Below are positions 42,363 to 51,454 of a DNA stretch of 64,000 nucleotides, piece by piece. Numbering within the stretch: position 1 is the first letter of the stretch; each line of letters begins with the position of its first letter. The DNA lies in assembly GCF_013299185.1 (NCBI RefSeq), contig NZ_JAAFKG010000024.1, forward strand, positions 1 through 64,000. Reading direction: 5' to 3'. This DNA comes from Microcoleus sp. bin48.metabat.b7b8b9.023 (GTDB taxonomy: Bacteria > Cyanobacteriota > Cyanobacteriia > Cyanobacteriales > Microcoleaceae). The translations under genes and the position numbers were made by a program. The notes below the pieces were generated by a model that had not been told where the DNA came from, did not search any database, and saw only the letters and a program-made list of their open reading frames with translations.

Positions 42363-44111
42363 TCAAGAGGCGAATTTCGCAATGCAAGATGTTTGCAAAA
42401 CTACTAAAACTTGATTCTCAAAAACCGCACAACTCGTCATTGCTTGAGTTAAAACAGGAACTTTCCCTTGTTTGAGAGCAAGTATAGCTTCCGGTGTAGA
42501 ATCAAAGTCTTCGATCCAGCCGTAATCCTCTACATACTTAAGAGTTAAGGCATTGCGATCGAGCATCCAAAAATCAATTCCATAATTGTTAATGAACTTT
42601 CGCAAAACAGTTGGATCGCCCGTATATTGAGCGCGAATCAAATCGTTAATTCGCCGTAAAAATCTGCTGTAGTAGCCTTTCTGATAAGGCACTGCATATT
42701 CCTTTCCCACCAAAACCGAACGCTGACTAAAAGTTGGCAAATTGTCCGCCTCTGGGGCGATGGAAGCAATGAGGATATCTTTTGGTTGTTGCTGAAAAAA
42801 CTTGTACAAAGTGGGCATTTTACCTTCTACATACCCGACTGTGGGAAATTTTTCCACTAAGCATGGATAAAGCACAACTGCGAGCGCAATTGTCGCTGTG
42901 GTAATTAGTGCAACTAGATTTTTTGGCGTTGCTGAATCAGGAAATTTTGTTTCGGTTGTTGATGCCCAGTTACCGACACCATCGATAATTAACGTTAGGG
43001 CGATCGCACTTGCGATCGCAACAACAAAGCGCAAGCTATACGCAGTATAGCGTCCAGGCTGATAAAGCTTAAAAATGGTAGCGTGAGCGGCCAAAAACAT
43101 CGCCAAGGATGCTAAAAATAGCTGAAGCAACAGCCAAATTTTGCTATTAATCCGATTTGCCAAAGGAAAGCTAGAGCGAAATAGCAACAGCAGCGGCAAA
43201 AACAGCCCCACACAGTGAGTTACAGGCGTAAACAGCGACTTGGGAAACATCCCGCTACCCCTACCAGTCAGCCAAAAATCCTTGGGATTTGGACGAAAAA
43301 AAGCATTTCTGCCGTCGGCTGCAAATACGCCCATTTGCTTGGCTTCTGCTGCGGTATAAGTCGGGCCAAATTCCGATTTATCTAAGGCATAGGGCAGCAT
43401 TACTAAAAAGATTACTCCCAAACCGGTAGTGCAAAATAGGTAGTTTGTGCGATCGCCCGACAAGCGCAAACGGCCATTTTCCCAGCTTAGCAGGCGCAAA
43501 ACTAAAATTCCGGCAGCAACCAAGGCGTAGGGAGGGTAGAATAATCCAATTAGGGCGATCGCCCCCAAACAGGGCAGCAACGAACTCCGCGACAAATAAT
43601 ATAAAAAACCGAGAAATATCGGATAGATAAAAGCTCTGGGCGTTGTGGAAGCCAAATCATCCGTCATCCACATATGCTGATTTAGTAGCAAAGATGCGAT
43701 AAATCCAGTCATCGGCACTGGCAGCATTTCCAAGCAAAGCCCAAAACAGTAATAGGTGGAGATTAAGCCGAGAAATAGCGGCAATATTTTGTGAAAAAAT
43801 AGCGGGTGAATGCCGATGGTTGCAGCTAATTTGTAAAGGGTGCTGTATCCGGCGGGGGCGATTGATTGAAAATAGTTAGCAATGAAATCCTTGGGGAATA
43901 ATTTCGCATCGACAAACCGCATCATCCAGAAAACGTGCTGTCTCGCATCGTCTTGCACCACATACTCGGCGCTGAAGGCTTGAGCAATTCCTAAAACACC
44001 ATAAACTGCGGCAAATGTCAAGCTCAGCATCAACCAGAATATTGTGCGCGATCGGGATTTTTCATCCACAGTCGCCGTCAGAAATTTGTGCAAGCGGGCA
44101 ATTAATACCAT
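42363..44111 (-). CDS. Polytopic membrane protein, GT-C glycosyltransferase-like
   Basis: 582 residues with 10 or more hydrophobic helices. An acidic motif QDDARQH lies after the first helix (near residue 53), as in GT-C enzymes that use a loop Asp to act on lipid-linked sugars. Later segments: IFLGFLYYLSRSSLLPCLGAIALIGLFYPPYALVAAG and FVVAIASAIALTLIIDGVG. The C-terminal 150 residues are soluble (FLRRINDLIRAQYTGDPTVLRKFINNYGIDFWMLD). Substrate unknown; the family name is inference from topology. Confidence 0.65.
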   Translation of the reverse strand: MVLIARLHKFLTATVDEKSRSRTIFWLMLSLTFAAVYGVLGIAQAFSAEYVVQDDARQHVFWMMRFVDAKLFPKDFIANYFQSIAPAGYSTLYKLAATIGIHPLFFHKILPLFLGLISTYYCFGLCLEMLPVPMTGFIASLLLNQHMWMTDDLASTTPRAFIYPIFLGFLYYLSRSSLLPCLGAIALIGLFYPPYALVAAGILVLRLLSWENGRLRLSGDRTNYLFCTTGLGVIFLVMLPYALDKSEFGPTYTAAEAKQMGVFAADGRNAFFRPNPKDFWLTGRGSGMFPKSLFTPVTHCVGLFLPLLLLFRSSFPLANRINSKIWLLLQLFLASLAMFLAAHATIFKLYQPGRYTAYSLRFVVAIASAIALTLIIDGVGNWASTTETKFPDSATPKNLVALITTATIALAVVLYPCLVEKFPTVGYVEGKMPTLYKFFQQQPKDILIASIAPEADNLPTFSQRSVLVGKEYAVPYQKGYYSRFLRRINDLIRAQYTGDPTVLRKFINNYGIDFWMLDRNALTLKYVEDYGWIEDFDSTPEAILALKQGKVPVLTQAMTSCAVFENQVLVVLQTSCIAKFAS

Positions 44112-44188
44112 TTGAGATTTGAGATTGGGAAAGACTGATTTTCAAAAGTACAATTATATCATGCCATGTAAATTACCTAATAAAAAGT

Positions 44189-44246
44189 GTTGGTAGTGAG
44201 GACTTCAGTCCTGCTTTCTGAGGACTAAAGTCCTCACTACAAACCG
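44189..44246. repeat. GTAGTGAGGAC palindrome cutting the 3' end of a pseudogene
   Basis: TTGGTAGTGAGGACTTCAGT and AGGACTAAAGTCCTCACTAC face each other around TGCTTTCTG. Its GTAG supplies a TAG stop to the broken SMP-30 gene next to it. Confidence 0.8.
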
Positions 44247-44580
44247 TTTTTAAGGCGAATTCGATAAAGACTTTTACTTCCGGTAATGTAAAGCGTTTTA
44301 TAATCTCTATCTCCCCAGACTAAATTAGTCGCCGTCTCGGGTACATAAATTTTGCCTAACAGTTCGCCTGTTGGGATAAAATCCACACTCCCCCAGGCCC
44401 GGTGCTGTAAATATTCCCTTCTAAATCAACTTTTAAACCCTCGAAAACTCCGCTTTGACTGACATCTTTGAGCTCAGCAAAAACTCGCTGATTTGTAACC
44501 TTTCCCTCTGGTTTGACATCAAAAATAGCAATGTATTGCGCTTCCGAATTGTTGACATAATTTTTTGCTCGTCTGGTAAA
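44237..44580 (-). pseudogene. Broken SMP-30/gluconolactonase-like gene fragment
   Basis: Only the C-terminal third is left: YVNNSEAQYIAIFDVKPEG, FAELKDVSQSGVFEGLKVDLEGNIYSTGPGGVWI, then after a one-base frameshift near 44375-44383 PTGELLGKIYVPETATNLVWGDRDYKTLYITGS and SLYRIRLK. The motifs are those of SMP-30 beta-propeller lactonases. The 5' part is replaced at about 44580 by GTTCGTAGTGAGGAC-type repeats (to 44678), and the 3' end is replaced at 44246 by another one. Clearly non-functional. Confidence 0.75.
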
Positions 44581-44584
44581 AAGG

Positions 44585-44678
44585 GGAAGGAGTGAAGTCC
44601 TCACTACGAACCTGGTTTGGGAAGGACTGAAGTCCTCACTACGAACCTGGTTTGATCGTTCGGACTTCAGTCCTTTCA
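44585..44678. repeat. Tandem GTTCGTAGTGAGGAC repeats (inverted) at the pseudogene 5' end
   Basis: Two units, GAAGTCCTCACTACGAACCTG at about 44593-44612 and 44632-44651, followed by the opposite half GGACTTCAGTCC near 44661-44672. They lie between the pseudogene and the HtpX-like gene end. Confidence 0.8.
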
Positions 44679-44694
44679 AATGTTAAGCTGGACA

Positions 44695-46407
44695 TTACAG
44701 AAAAAGAACTGCAATACCGATCGCGATCGCACCAATCCCCATCACAAAAGACCAAAAGCGGTGATAGCTGCTAACCGTCGTACCGCTATCGCTTTCAAGC
44801 TGAATCAAATCCATCCAAGGCGCCACACCCCGGCGGAACCAACCCAAAGCGCTAACATCCATACCAATCAAACTTTCAACCCGTTTCATCCCAAACAGAA
44901 AATTACCAATCGGCCCAAAACGAGAAGCATAATGTAGATACATCATTCCCGTTCTGTCTTGCAATTTCAAATCGGAACCAAAGGCATAACCCGCATCACC
45001 GCGACCAATTAATTCGCCTTGTAGTTTCGCAGGTTGACCGCGTAAAGGACTCGCATAAGGGTCAGACATTAAAGTTAAAACATCCAACTCTTCTGCTTGT
45101 GCGTAATTCGGGAACATCACCAAAGCTTTGATTAAAATTCCCACGCCCAAACCGATTAAAGCACAAGCAACCATCATCATCGGCTTCCCAGCCGAGAGGG
45201 AAATGCCGATCGCAAAACCCACCGCCAAACCCAGAGTTTCCGCACTGTACAGCAGCAAATCGAAAAAGAAATTTCCGTACAATTTCCGCTTGCTCAAAAG
45301 GTGACCCTCGCCCACAATCCGACCCATGTCAAACTCAATATCCAAGCCTAATTGTTCTGCGTAGGTGCTCAAAGCGCGAACTCGCTTACCAGTCAGCGGG
45401 TGAGTCGAATTCAACTCCATCCACCAACCCCACGGATTAAACATATCCCACAGAAAAACTCGTCCAATTTTTTCCGGTTCCGACGCAATCCTGTAAGCAG
45501 TACCGCTAGATGCCGCAGCTTTTGCATCATAAATGCCTAAAGCACGAGTTCCTTCTAACAAGCGACTGGGTTCCGTTGCTCTTTCTCCTTCTTCCAAAAT
45601 ACCGTAAGCAATCTTTACCAAAGCACGCGATAAAGCATTGGGGTTTCCGGTAGTTTCGGCGGCAAAATGGTCGGCAAAATATTCTCGCGTCCGCGACAAG
45701 TACAGCAACAAATAAGTGCCTGCGATGTAAAATACATAAGCAACAGCAGCGACAGTTCCGGCCGCATCTTTAGCTTTTTCGCCACCGCTTCGACCGAGGC
45801 TTTGAGCTGTAGTGTAAATTAAATAAGTAATCTGCACTAAAGTTGAAGCTAAAGTCATGACTGCAAAGTCCCAATGGACGATGTGACCGAGTTCGTGGGC
45901 GTAAACAGTGGCAATTTCATCGTCGTCTAAATAGGTGAAAAGACCTTGACTGACGACTAAGCGAGCGCTGTTAGGAAAAGAACCGTAGGTAAAAGCAGTA
46001 GGGTTTTGGTCGTCGATAATTCCTAAACGCGGCTGCTTGAGCTTTTTCTGTTGGCAAACTTTCTGAATAACTTTCGCTGTTTCCGGACTCAGGCTGTCAA
46101 TTTCTGCTAGGGAAACCCAGCGAGTATTGTAGAGCCAATTTTGGGTTAAGTCCATCAAGTAAGGCGATAGGAAAAAAGCTGCGATGTTAAAAATTAGAGT
46201 GATCGGAAGTGCGATCGCCAATCCGACGACAGGATCGGGACTGTTGATAATGAAAACTGTGGCCAAGGACAACACGAACACCATACCAAACAGCATGATG
46301 ATAGTGGCGCCGGAAGCTAAAACCAGGTTTCCGCCAGTTTTCTGGATCAGTTTAATCCCGGCTTTGGGCGATCGCCCTGCCTTGCGTAAAGGAGCTTGAG
46401 ATGACAT
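44695..46407 (-). CDS. M48-family membrane zinc metalloprotease, HtpX-like
   Basis: 570 residues, longer than E. coli HtpX (about 290). Two N-terminal helices (NLVLASGATIIMLFGMVFVLSLATVFII and VGLAIALPITLIFNIAAFFLSPYLM) precede the catalytic part with YAHELGHIVHWDFAV (HExxH near residue 174), TLVQITYLIYTTAQS and RTREYFADHFAAETTGNP (third zinc ligand Glu). A C-terminal extension of about 250 residues has further helices and ends with a hydrophobic tail (FVMGIGAIAIGIAVLFL). Such proteases take part in membrane-protein quality control. No proven substrate. Confidence 0.87.
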   Translation of the reverse strand: MSSQAPLRKAGRSPKAGIKLIQKTGGNLVLASGATIIMLFGMVFVLSLATVFIINSPDPVVGLAIALPITLIFNIAAFFLSPYLMDLTQNWLYNTRWVSLAEIDSLSPETAKVIQKVCQQKKLKQPRLGIIDDQNPTAFTYGSFPNSARLVVSQGLFTYLDDDEIATVYAHELGHIVHWDFAVMTLASTLVQITYLIYTTAQSLGRSGGEKAKDAAGTVAAVAYVFYIAGTYLLLYLSRTREYFADHFAAETTGNPNALSRALVKIAYGILEEGERATEPSRLLEGTRALGIYDAKAAASSGTAYRIASEPEKIGRVFLWDMFNPWGWWMELNSTHPLTGKRVRALSTYAEQLGLDIEFDMGRIVGEGHLLSKRKLYGNFFFDLLLYSAETLGLAVGFAIGISLSAGKPMMMVACALIGLGVGILIKALVMFPNYAQAEELDVLTLMSDPYASPLRGQPAKLQGELIGRGDAGYAFGSDLKLQDRTGMMYLHYASRFGPIGNFLFGMKRVESLIGMDVSALGWFRRGVAPWMDLIQLESDSGTTVSSYHRFWSFVMGIGAIAIGIAVLFL

Positions 46408-46610
46408 AATATTCTCCTAAGGTGATTGACAAAAGGTAATTACCGTGGGAATTTATCTATACTTCACTGTTTTAACCTGTCACTACGGAGCGGGGTAAGG
46501 GATCTCAACAAAAATATATAATTTCCTGTAAATTGTTAAGATGGAAAACAGCCCGCCCAATTTATTTCCCAAAATCCAATTCCCATTTGAAAACTCAACA
46601 ATCAAAACTA

Positions 46611-46719
46611 TTTATAGCGGTTCTCAGAAAGATGAGGTACGTTGTTGGGCTTCAGCCCTCTTGGTTTAATTGGTTATATAAGATGTCAGTTATACCTCAT
46701 CTTTTTGAGAAAGGCTATA
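46611..46719 (+). mobile_element. MITE copy 2 with TATAGC ends
   Basis: 109 bases with the same ends and orientation as copy 1 (TATAGCGGTTCTCAGAAAG...CTTTTTGAGAAAGGCTATA), flanked by T-rich sequence. Interior GTTGTTGGGCTTCAGCCCTCTT with a different right half. Confidence 0.8.
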
Positions 46720-46734
46720 TTTCAAAGTTACAAA

Positions 46735-46925
46735 AAAGAATTGGTTTCAAGCCGGAACCCTTGTAGGGAGAAATTAAAATCAGACAATTCATTACTCCAA
46801 TAGTCTTCATTCCAGGTAGAGGTCGCCCTCAACTATCAACTGTCAATTAAGAGGGCGTGCACGGGGGCACCGCCCCTACAGTCAACCGTCAACTGTCAAC
46901 TGTCAACTGTCAACTGTCAACTGAA
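46735..46925 (-). repeat. Composite repeat, copy D: heptamer array plus conserved tail (inverted)
   Basis: On the minus strand, CAGTTGACAG units (46877-46922) lead into GGGCGGTGCCCCCGTGCACGCCC, a second short heptamer block (46833-46850), GCGACCTCTACCTGGAATG, ATTGGAGTAATGAATT, GTCTGATTTTAATTTCTCC and GGCTTGAAACCAATTC. The array ends 9 bases before the proA ATG, so the repeat forms part of the proA leader. Confidence 0.8.
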
Positions 46926-46933
46926 TAAACGCC

Positions 46934-48214
46934 ATGTCGATTATTGAAATTGCCCAAAAAACACGCCAAGCTGCTAGGAAATTAGCAGTTTTGTCCGCCC
47001 ATGCCAAAAATCAAGCCATTGAAGCGATTGCTAAAGCTTTAGAAGCTTCTGCACCCGACATTTTGGCGGCGAATGCTGCCGATCGCGCGGCTGCCCAGGC
47101 GGATGGCATTGCCAAACCGCTGTACGATCGCCTGAAGTTAGACGAAAGTAAGTTGAAAAGTGCGATCGCGGGCGTGCGAGACGTTGCCAAACTCCCAGAG
47201 GCGATCGGTGCCGTGCAAATCCACCGCGAATTAGACACAGGATTAATTCTGAAGCGCGTTACCTGTCCTTTAGGCGTTTTAGGGATTATTTTTGAAGCAC
47301 GTCCAGAAGCCTTAATTCAGATAGTATCATTAGCAATCAAATCCGGCAACGGCGTCATTCTCAAAGGCGGCAAAGAAGCCGTCCGTTCCTGCGAAATCTT
47401 GACAAAAGTCATCCATCAAGCATTAGCAGAAACAGCCGTCAATCCCGCAGCAGTGCAGTTACTCACCACCCGGGAAGAAACAATCGAACTGCTAAAAATG
47501 GATGAATACGTAGATTTAATTATTCCCAGAGGTTCTAATTCATTCGTGCGCTTCGTACAAGAAAATACCCGGATTCCCGTCTTGGGACACGCCGACGGAA
47601 TCTGTCATTTGTACGCAGACAAAGCAGCGGACATTCAGAAAGCAGTAGAGATTTCTGTGGATGCCAAAACTCAGTATCCCGCCGCCTGCAATGCCATTGA
47701 AACCTTGTTAGTCCACAGGGATATTGCCCCTATTTTCCTACCCGCTGTCGCCCAAGCATTGCAGCAGAAAAAAGTCGAACTGCGGGGAGACGAAGCAACT
47801 CGCACCATCTTGGATATTGCCGAAGCAAATGAAGCAGATTGGTCTACAGAATACAGCGATTTAATTTTATCAATCAAAATCGTAGACTCTGTAGAAGAGG
47901 CAATTAACCACATCAATACCTACGGTTCCAGACACACAGATGCGATTGTCACCGAAGATAGCGAAGCCGCCGAGACATTTTTAAATCAAGTCGATGCGGC
48001 CGGAGTTTATCACAATTGTTCGACTCGATTTGCTGACGGTTTCCGCTACGGTTTCGGCGCAGAAGTGGGGATTAGCACGCAGCAAATGCCGCCTCGCGGG
48101 CCCGTTGGTTTAGAAGGGTTGGTAACGTATAAATATCGAGTAGTGGGAGATGGCCACATTGCGGCTAGTTATGTGGGGAAAGATGCTCGCGAATTTACTC
48201 ATCGGGACTTGTGA
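46934..48214 (+). CDS. proA: Glutamate-5-semialdehyde dehydrogenase
   Basis: 426 residues. The second step of proline synthesis: NADPH reduction of glutamyl-5-phosphate. [35 protein letters not shown], the catalytic Cys in [14 protein letters not shown] near residue 252, and the C-terminal [25 protein letters not shown] and [14 protein letters not shown] are conserved. proB is not adjacent, as usual in cyanobacteria. A heptamer array sits right before the start codon. Confidence 0.97.
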   Translation: MSIIEIAQKTRQAARKLAVLSAHAKNQAIEAIAKALEASAPDILAANAADRAAAQADGIAKPLYDRLKLDESKLKSAIAGVRDVAKLPEAIGAVQIHRELDTGLILKRVTCPLGVLGIIFEARPEALIQIVSLAIKSGNGVILKGGKEAVRSCEILTKVIHQALAETAVNPAAVQLLTTREETIELLKMDEYVDLIIPRGSNSFVRFVQENTRIPVLGHADGICHLYADKAADIQKAVEISVDAKTQYPAACNAIETLLVHRDIAPIFLPAVAQALQQKKVELRGDEATRTILDIAEANEADWSTEYSDLILSIKIVDSVEEAINHINTYGSRHTDAIVTEDSEAAETFLNQVDAAGVYHNCSTRFADGFRYGFGAEVGISTQQMPPRGPVGLEGLVTYKYRVVGDGHIAASYVGKDAREFTHRDL

Positions 48215-48241
48215 TCTAAGATTTACGGAACAGCCATAATT

Positions 48242-48305
48242 AGTAGGGTGCGTCAGATCGGAAACCCTAAATGATCACCCTAGAACCGCGTCTGACGCAC
48301 CCTAC
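48242..48305. repeat. GTAGGGTGCGTCAG inverted repeat, left of a direct-repeat pair
   Basis: TAGGGTGCGTCAG and CTGACGCACCCTAC enclose ATCACCCTA. With the preceding GATCTAAGATTTACGGAACA it forms a block of about 105 bases that is repeated almost exactly at 49000-49106, so the gene at 48344 lies between two direct copies. Confidence 0.75.
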
Positions 48306-48343
48306 AACTTCGAGCGTTGTTTTTTTATCAGGTGAGAAGGATA

Positions 48344-48946
48344 ATGATAGTAAATGGTATAAAATTCCTAGATGAGGATGCTGAATTTTTCCCAAATGGC
48401 TCCGTTCATGATGCTATACTTGCCAGCGATGCCGTAATTCAATGTGTTCCCTGTTTGGGCGATCGCAGTGCAGTCTTTTTTCCCTCCGGACGCCTTAAAC
48501 TCTGTTGGCTATCCCAAACAACTGTTTTGGATGGTATTCCTTGTCTTGGTGACCGTATAGTCTACTTGCACGAAAACGGTCGGTTGCTGAATGCTTCGCT
48601 AGCTTCAGAGGTTGAAATAGATGGAGTTTTGTACCCGTCAGATAGCCGCCTGACTTTTGATCAAACTGGCAAATTGTTGGAGTATTCCCATGAAATAGAC
48701 GCAGATCGAATAATCGAGGAATTTCCTTGCAGTTTGCAATTTGTTGTGTGGCGGTATGCCGGGGGTAAACCTAGTGTAATCGTGCTGTCTACTCAGCATA
48801 CCATCAACGGACAAGGATATCCGCGCGGTGCCGAAGTATATTTAAGCGAAGACGGAGAAGTCATCGACTGGTATTTAATAGATCTGGATTCGGGGAATCG
48901 TTACAAGCAGCGATCGTATGGTGTATTTGAATTAGAGTGGGAATAA
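48344..48946 (+). CDS. Hypothetical protein with repeated beta-hairpin motif
   Basis: 200 residues from the ATG at 48344 (GTGAGAAGGATA ribosome site). Internal repeats of about 40 residues recur: FPNGSVHDAILASDAVIQCVPCLGDR, FPSGRLKLCWLSQTTVLDGIPCLGDR and HENGRLLNASLASEVEIDGVLYPSDSR, then TGKLLEYSHEIDAD. The x-x-G-R/K-L-x-x-x-x-L-x-x-x pattern recalls MORN- or beta-hairpin tandem folds. No membrane segment. Lies between two near-identical intergenic repeats. Confidence 0.65.
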   Translation: MIVNGIKFLDEDAEFFPNGSVHDAILASDAVIQCVPCLGDRSAVFFPSGRLKLCWLSQTTVLDGIPCLGDRIVYLHENGRLLNASLASEVEIDGVLYPSDSRLTFDQTGKLLEYSHEIDADRIIEEFPCSLQFVVWRYAGGKPSVIVLSTQHTINGQGYPRGAEVYLSEDGEVIDWYLIDLDSGNRYKQRSYGVFELEWE

Positions 48947-48999
48947 AAAAACGCGATGTATAAAGATTTATAACAAACTGACGCACCCTACAACTTACT

Positions 49000-49106
49000 T
49001 GCGATCTAAGATTTACGAAACAGGCATAATTAGTAGGGTGCGTCAGATTCAAGACCCTGAATAATCACCCTATACCCGCGTCTGACGCCCCCTACAACTT
49101 CGATCG
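49000..49106. repeat. Right copy of the direct repeat with GTAGGGTGCGTCAG
   Basis: GATCTAAGATTTACGAAACAG, GCATAATTAGTAGGGTGCG, then ATCACCCTA and CGTCTGACGC repeat the block at 48212-48315 with a few changes. A part-copy CTGACGCACCCTACAACTTA is at 48978-48998. Confidence 0.75.
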
Positions 49107-49229
49107 CTCTTGTCTACCATTTTACCCTATGCACTTTTTCTTTTTCCATGAAGGCGGAGGGCGATCGAAATCTAATTTTACCTAAATTTCTAAATAGAAA
49201 GCTGTTAGAATTTTGGACAATTAACCCTC

Positions 49230-49427
49230 ATGAAATTTAGCAAATCTCGCAAGCGCATACAATCTGTTCGTCTGAAAAATGCTGTACTTGGAGCAATCGA
49301 AAAAAAACACCCAAATTACGATCGAACAATGGCTGAAGTTGTGCAAGAAGCTTTAGCTAAATCAATATCTCGCCCTGCAATGACACCGAATGAGTTTTGT
49401 GAGTGGCTAAACAGTGTTTCGGATTAA
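49230..49427 (+). CDS. Small hypothetical protein
   Basis: 65 residues. Very basic start (KFSKSRKRIQSVRLKNAVLGAIEKKHP), then MAEVVQEALAKSIS and NEFCEWLNSVSD. The helix-rich, basic layout might be a DNA-binding or antitoxin-type protein, but no toxin gene is adjacent. It lies 80 bases before a Ser/Thr kinase gene on the same strand. Confidence 0.5.
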   Translation: MKFSKSRKRIQSVRLKNAVLGAIEKKHPNYDRTMAEVVQEALAKSISRPAMTPNEFCEWLNSVSD

Positions 49428-49509
49428 CCCATCTTGCCTCCATTCCAACCAAAATTAGCTACAATTAAGCGATACTGCGCCACCCAACTCGAACACTTTT
49501 CAGTTGTCT

Positions 49510-50877
49510 ATGTCCAACCCTTCCCCCCTAGCCCCAGGTTCCACCCTCGAAAAACGCTACCGCATCATCCGCGAATTGGGCCGCGGCGGCTTCGGGCGCA
49601 CTTACCTCGCCGAAGATATCAACCGCTACAACGAACAATGCGTGCTCAAAGAGTTCTCTCCGGTTGTTCAAAGCCCCAAAGCAGCCGAATTGTTCGATCG
49701 CGAAGCGAGTATGCTTTACAACCTCCAACACCCGCAAATCCCCCGCTTTCGAGAACTCCTCCGCACCGATTTGGGCGGCAATCTATCTTTATTTTTAGTT
49801 CAAGACTACATCCCCGGTCAAACCTACGAAGAAATACTTATATCCCGCCAGCAGCAAGGTAAAAATTTTACCGAGGCGGAAGTTACTCAACTCCTATTTC
49901 AGCTTTTACCAGTTTTAGAATACATCCATTCCCGCAATTTAATTCACCGCGATGTTTCCCCCGACAACATCATTCAGCACAGTGTTGACAAACTGCCCTT
50001 TTTAATTGACTTCGGTTCTGTCAAGCAAATCGCAGCAACAGCCGTATTTCAGTTTAGGGGACAAGCTGCAACGGCGATCGGCAAACAGGGATATTCGCCC
50101 CCAGAACAAATGCGACACGGAAAAGTTTCGGCGGCTAGCGATTTGTACGCTTTAGCTGTCACGGCTTTGGTACTGCTAAGCGGCAAAAAGCCTCAAAAAT
50201 TCTACGATATCCATAACAGAACTTGGGATTGGCGATCGCACGTCACCGTCAGTCCAAACCTGGGAACCGTGTTAGATAAGATGCTAGCAGAACCACCGGG
50301 CGATCGCTACCAATCCGCAAAAGAAGTCCGCGAAGCCCTCAAAGATCCAAAATTATCCCAAATTGGCAACATCATCTCCCAAATGGTAACGATGAACTTT
50401 GTCGGGCGCCCCTTCAAAAACATTACTAAAACTGCTACCAACAATCAGACTCCAGTCAACCAAAACCCTCAAATTGTTAAAACTACCAATATTTTAAAAT
50501 TAATTCCTTGGAAAACTGTTGCTAGTTTAAGCGTGGTTTTATTGCCGGGAGTGTTAGCTTTTGGTGCCGTCAAATCTGGTTTTACTCTACCCAAACTGCC
50601 TGAATTACCCAAGTTTCCGGAACTTCCACAATTTCCCACAAATACGTCTTTAGATGCAGAAATAGCTAGGCAAGAAAAAATTGGAAAGCGTCGCAAAAAT
50701 CTCAACATTGACCCAGATATATTCTATCAAAAAGTAGATGAATTATTTTACAATAAATATCCCGAATTACAAGGTCGTACATTGACAGACAAGCCAGAAG
50801 ATGCAGAAATTAGGCAGAAATGGTGTGAAGTTGCTGAGGATTTTCTGGATAATTTGGAGAAGGGAGGGCAGTTGTAA
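49510..50877 (+). CDS. Serine/threonine protein kinase, membrane-anchored
   Basis: 455 residues from the ATG at 49510; TTG two codons upstream is less likely. Kinase domain at about 15-275: ELGRGGFGRTYLAED, CVLKEFSP (Lys), LIHRDVSPDNI (catalytic Asp, Ser in place of the usual Lys), LIDFGSVKQI and YSPPEQMRHGKVSAASDLYALAV. A single helix (TVASLSVVLLPGVLAFGAV) at about 337-355, then an outside part with Pro/Phe repeats (LPKLPELPKFPELPQFP) and a small helical C-terminus. A typical cyanobacterial Pkn-type receptor kinase. Confidence 0.92.
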   Translation: MSNPSPLAPGSTLEKRYRIIRELGRGGFGRTYLAEDINRYNEQCVLKEFSPVVQSPKAAELFDREASMLYNLQHPQIPRFRELLRTDLGGNLSLFLVQDYIPGQTYEEILISRQQQGKNFTEAEVTQLLFQLLPVLEYIHSRNLIHRDVSPDNIIQHSVDKLPFLIDFGSVKQIAATAVFQFRGQAATAIGKQGYSPPEQMRHGKVSAASDLYALAVTALVLLSGKKPQKFYDIHNRTWDWRSHVTVSPNLGTVLDKMLAEPPGDRYQSAKEVREALKDPKLSQIGNIISQMVTMNFVGRPFKNITKTATNNQTPVNQNPQIVKTTNILKLIPWKTVASLSVVLLPGVLAFGAVKSGFTLPKLPELPKFPELPQFPTNTSLDAEIARQEKIGKRRKNLNIDPDIFYQKVDELFYNKYPELQGRTLTDKPEDAEIRQKWCEVAEDFLDNLEKGGQL

Positions 50878-51081
50878 AATTTAAGATAGAATAAGAGTTA
50901 TTTAACCACAGAGGGCGCAGAGGGCGCAGAGGGGAGAAAGAAAGAGATACAAGAGAAGGAGAACGGGTGCATCTCATTTTTGCAAATATCTTCGCCCTTT
51001 CCAAATTGAAATGCACCCAGGATAACTTTATCTGGTTTAATACAATTTGGTATAGGCAACTTACTTTTAGTTTATTTCACA

Positions 51082-51438
51082 ATGGATTGTATTCAACTTA
51101 CAGGAATTCGCTGCTACGGCTACACGGGCTATCTACCGGAAGAGCAAGTTTTGGGACAGCGGTTTGAGGTGGATGTCACTCTCTGGCTAGATTTGTCGAA
51201 GGCTGGAAAAAGTGATGATATTGAACATACTCTGGATTACCGCAGTGCCATTACTCTGATTCAAGAGTTAGTCAAAAACTCCAAGTTTTTATTGATCGAA
51301 CGGTTAGCAGATGCGATCGCCCAAGCGCTTTTAAAACTTCCTTTAGTTGAAAAAGTTAAAGTACAGCTTTCAAAACCGGCCGCTCCCATCCCCGACTTCG
51401 GCGGCAAAATCACTCTAGAAATAGTTAGAAGTCATTAG
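51082..51438 (+). CDS. folB: Dihydroneopterin aldolase
   Basis: 118 residues. MDCIQLTGIRCYGYTGYLPEEQVLGQRFEVDVTLW, the Glu in EHTLDYRSAITLIQELV and FLLIERLADAIAQALL, and the C-terminal VKVQLSKPAAPIPDFGGKITLEI are conserved FolB features, with the catalytic Glu, Tyr and Lys. Third step of folate synthesis, forming 6-hydroxymethyl-dihydropterin. Not in an operon here. Confidence 0.95.
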   Translation: MDCIQLTGIRCYGYTGYLPEEQVLGQRFEVDVTLWLDLSKAGKSDDIEHTLDYRSAITLIQELVKNSKFLLIERLADAIAQALLKLPLVEKVKVQLSKPAAPIPDFGGKITLEIVRSH

Positions 51439-51454
51439 TGATTAGTGATTAGTC

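Noticed and set aside
44356..44679. Intact 107-residue gene
   Set aside because: Its first 30 or so residues are read from repeats, and it stops at a frameshift inside an SMP-30 domain, so it is reported as a pseudogene.
49434..49862. 142-residue frame overlapping the kinase gene start
   Set aside because: Pro/Arg-rich off-frame reading of the kinase N-terminus.
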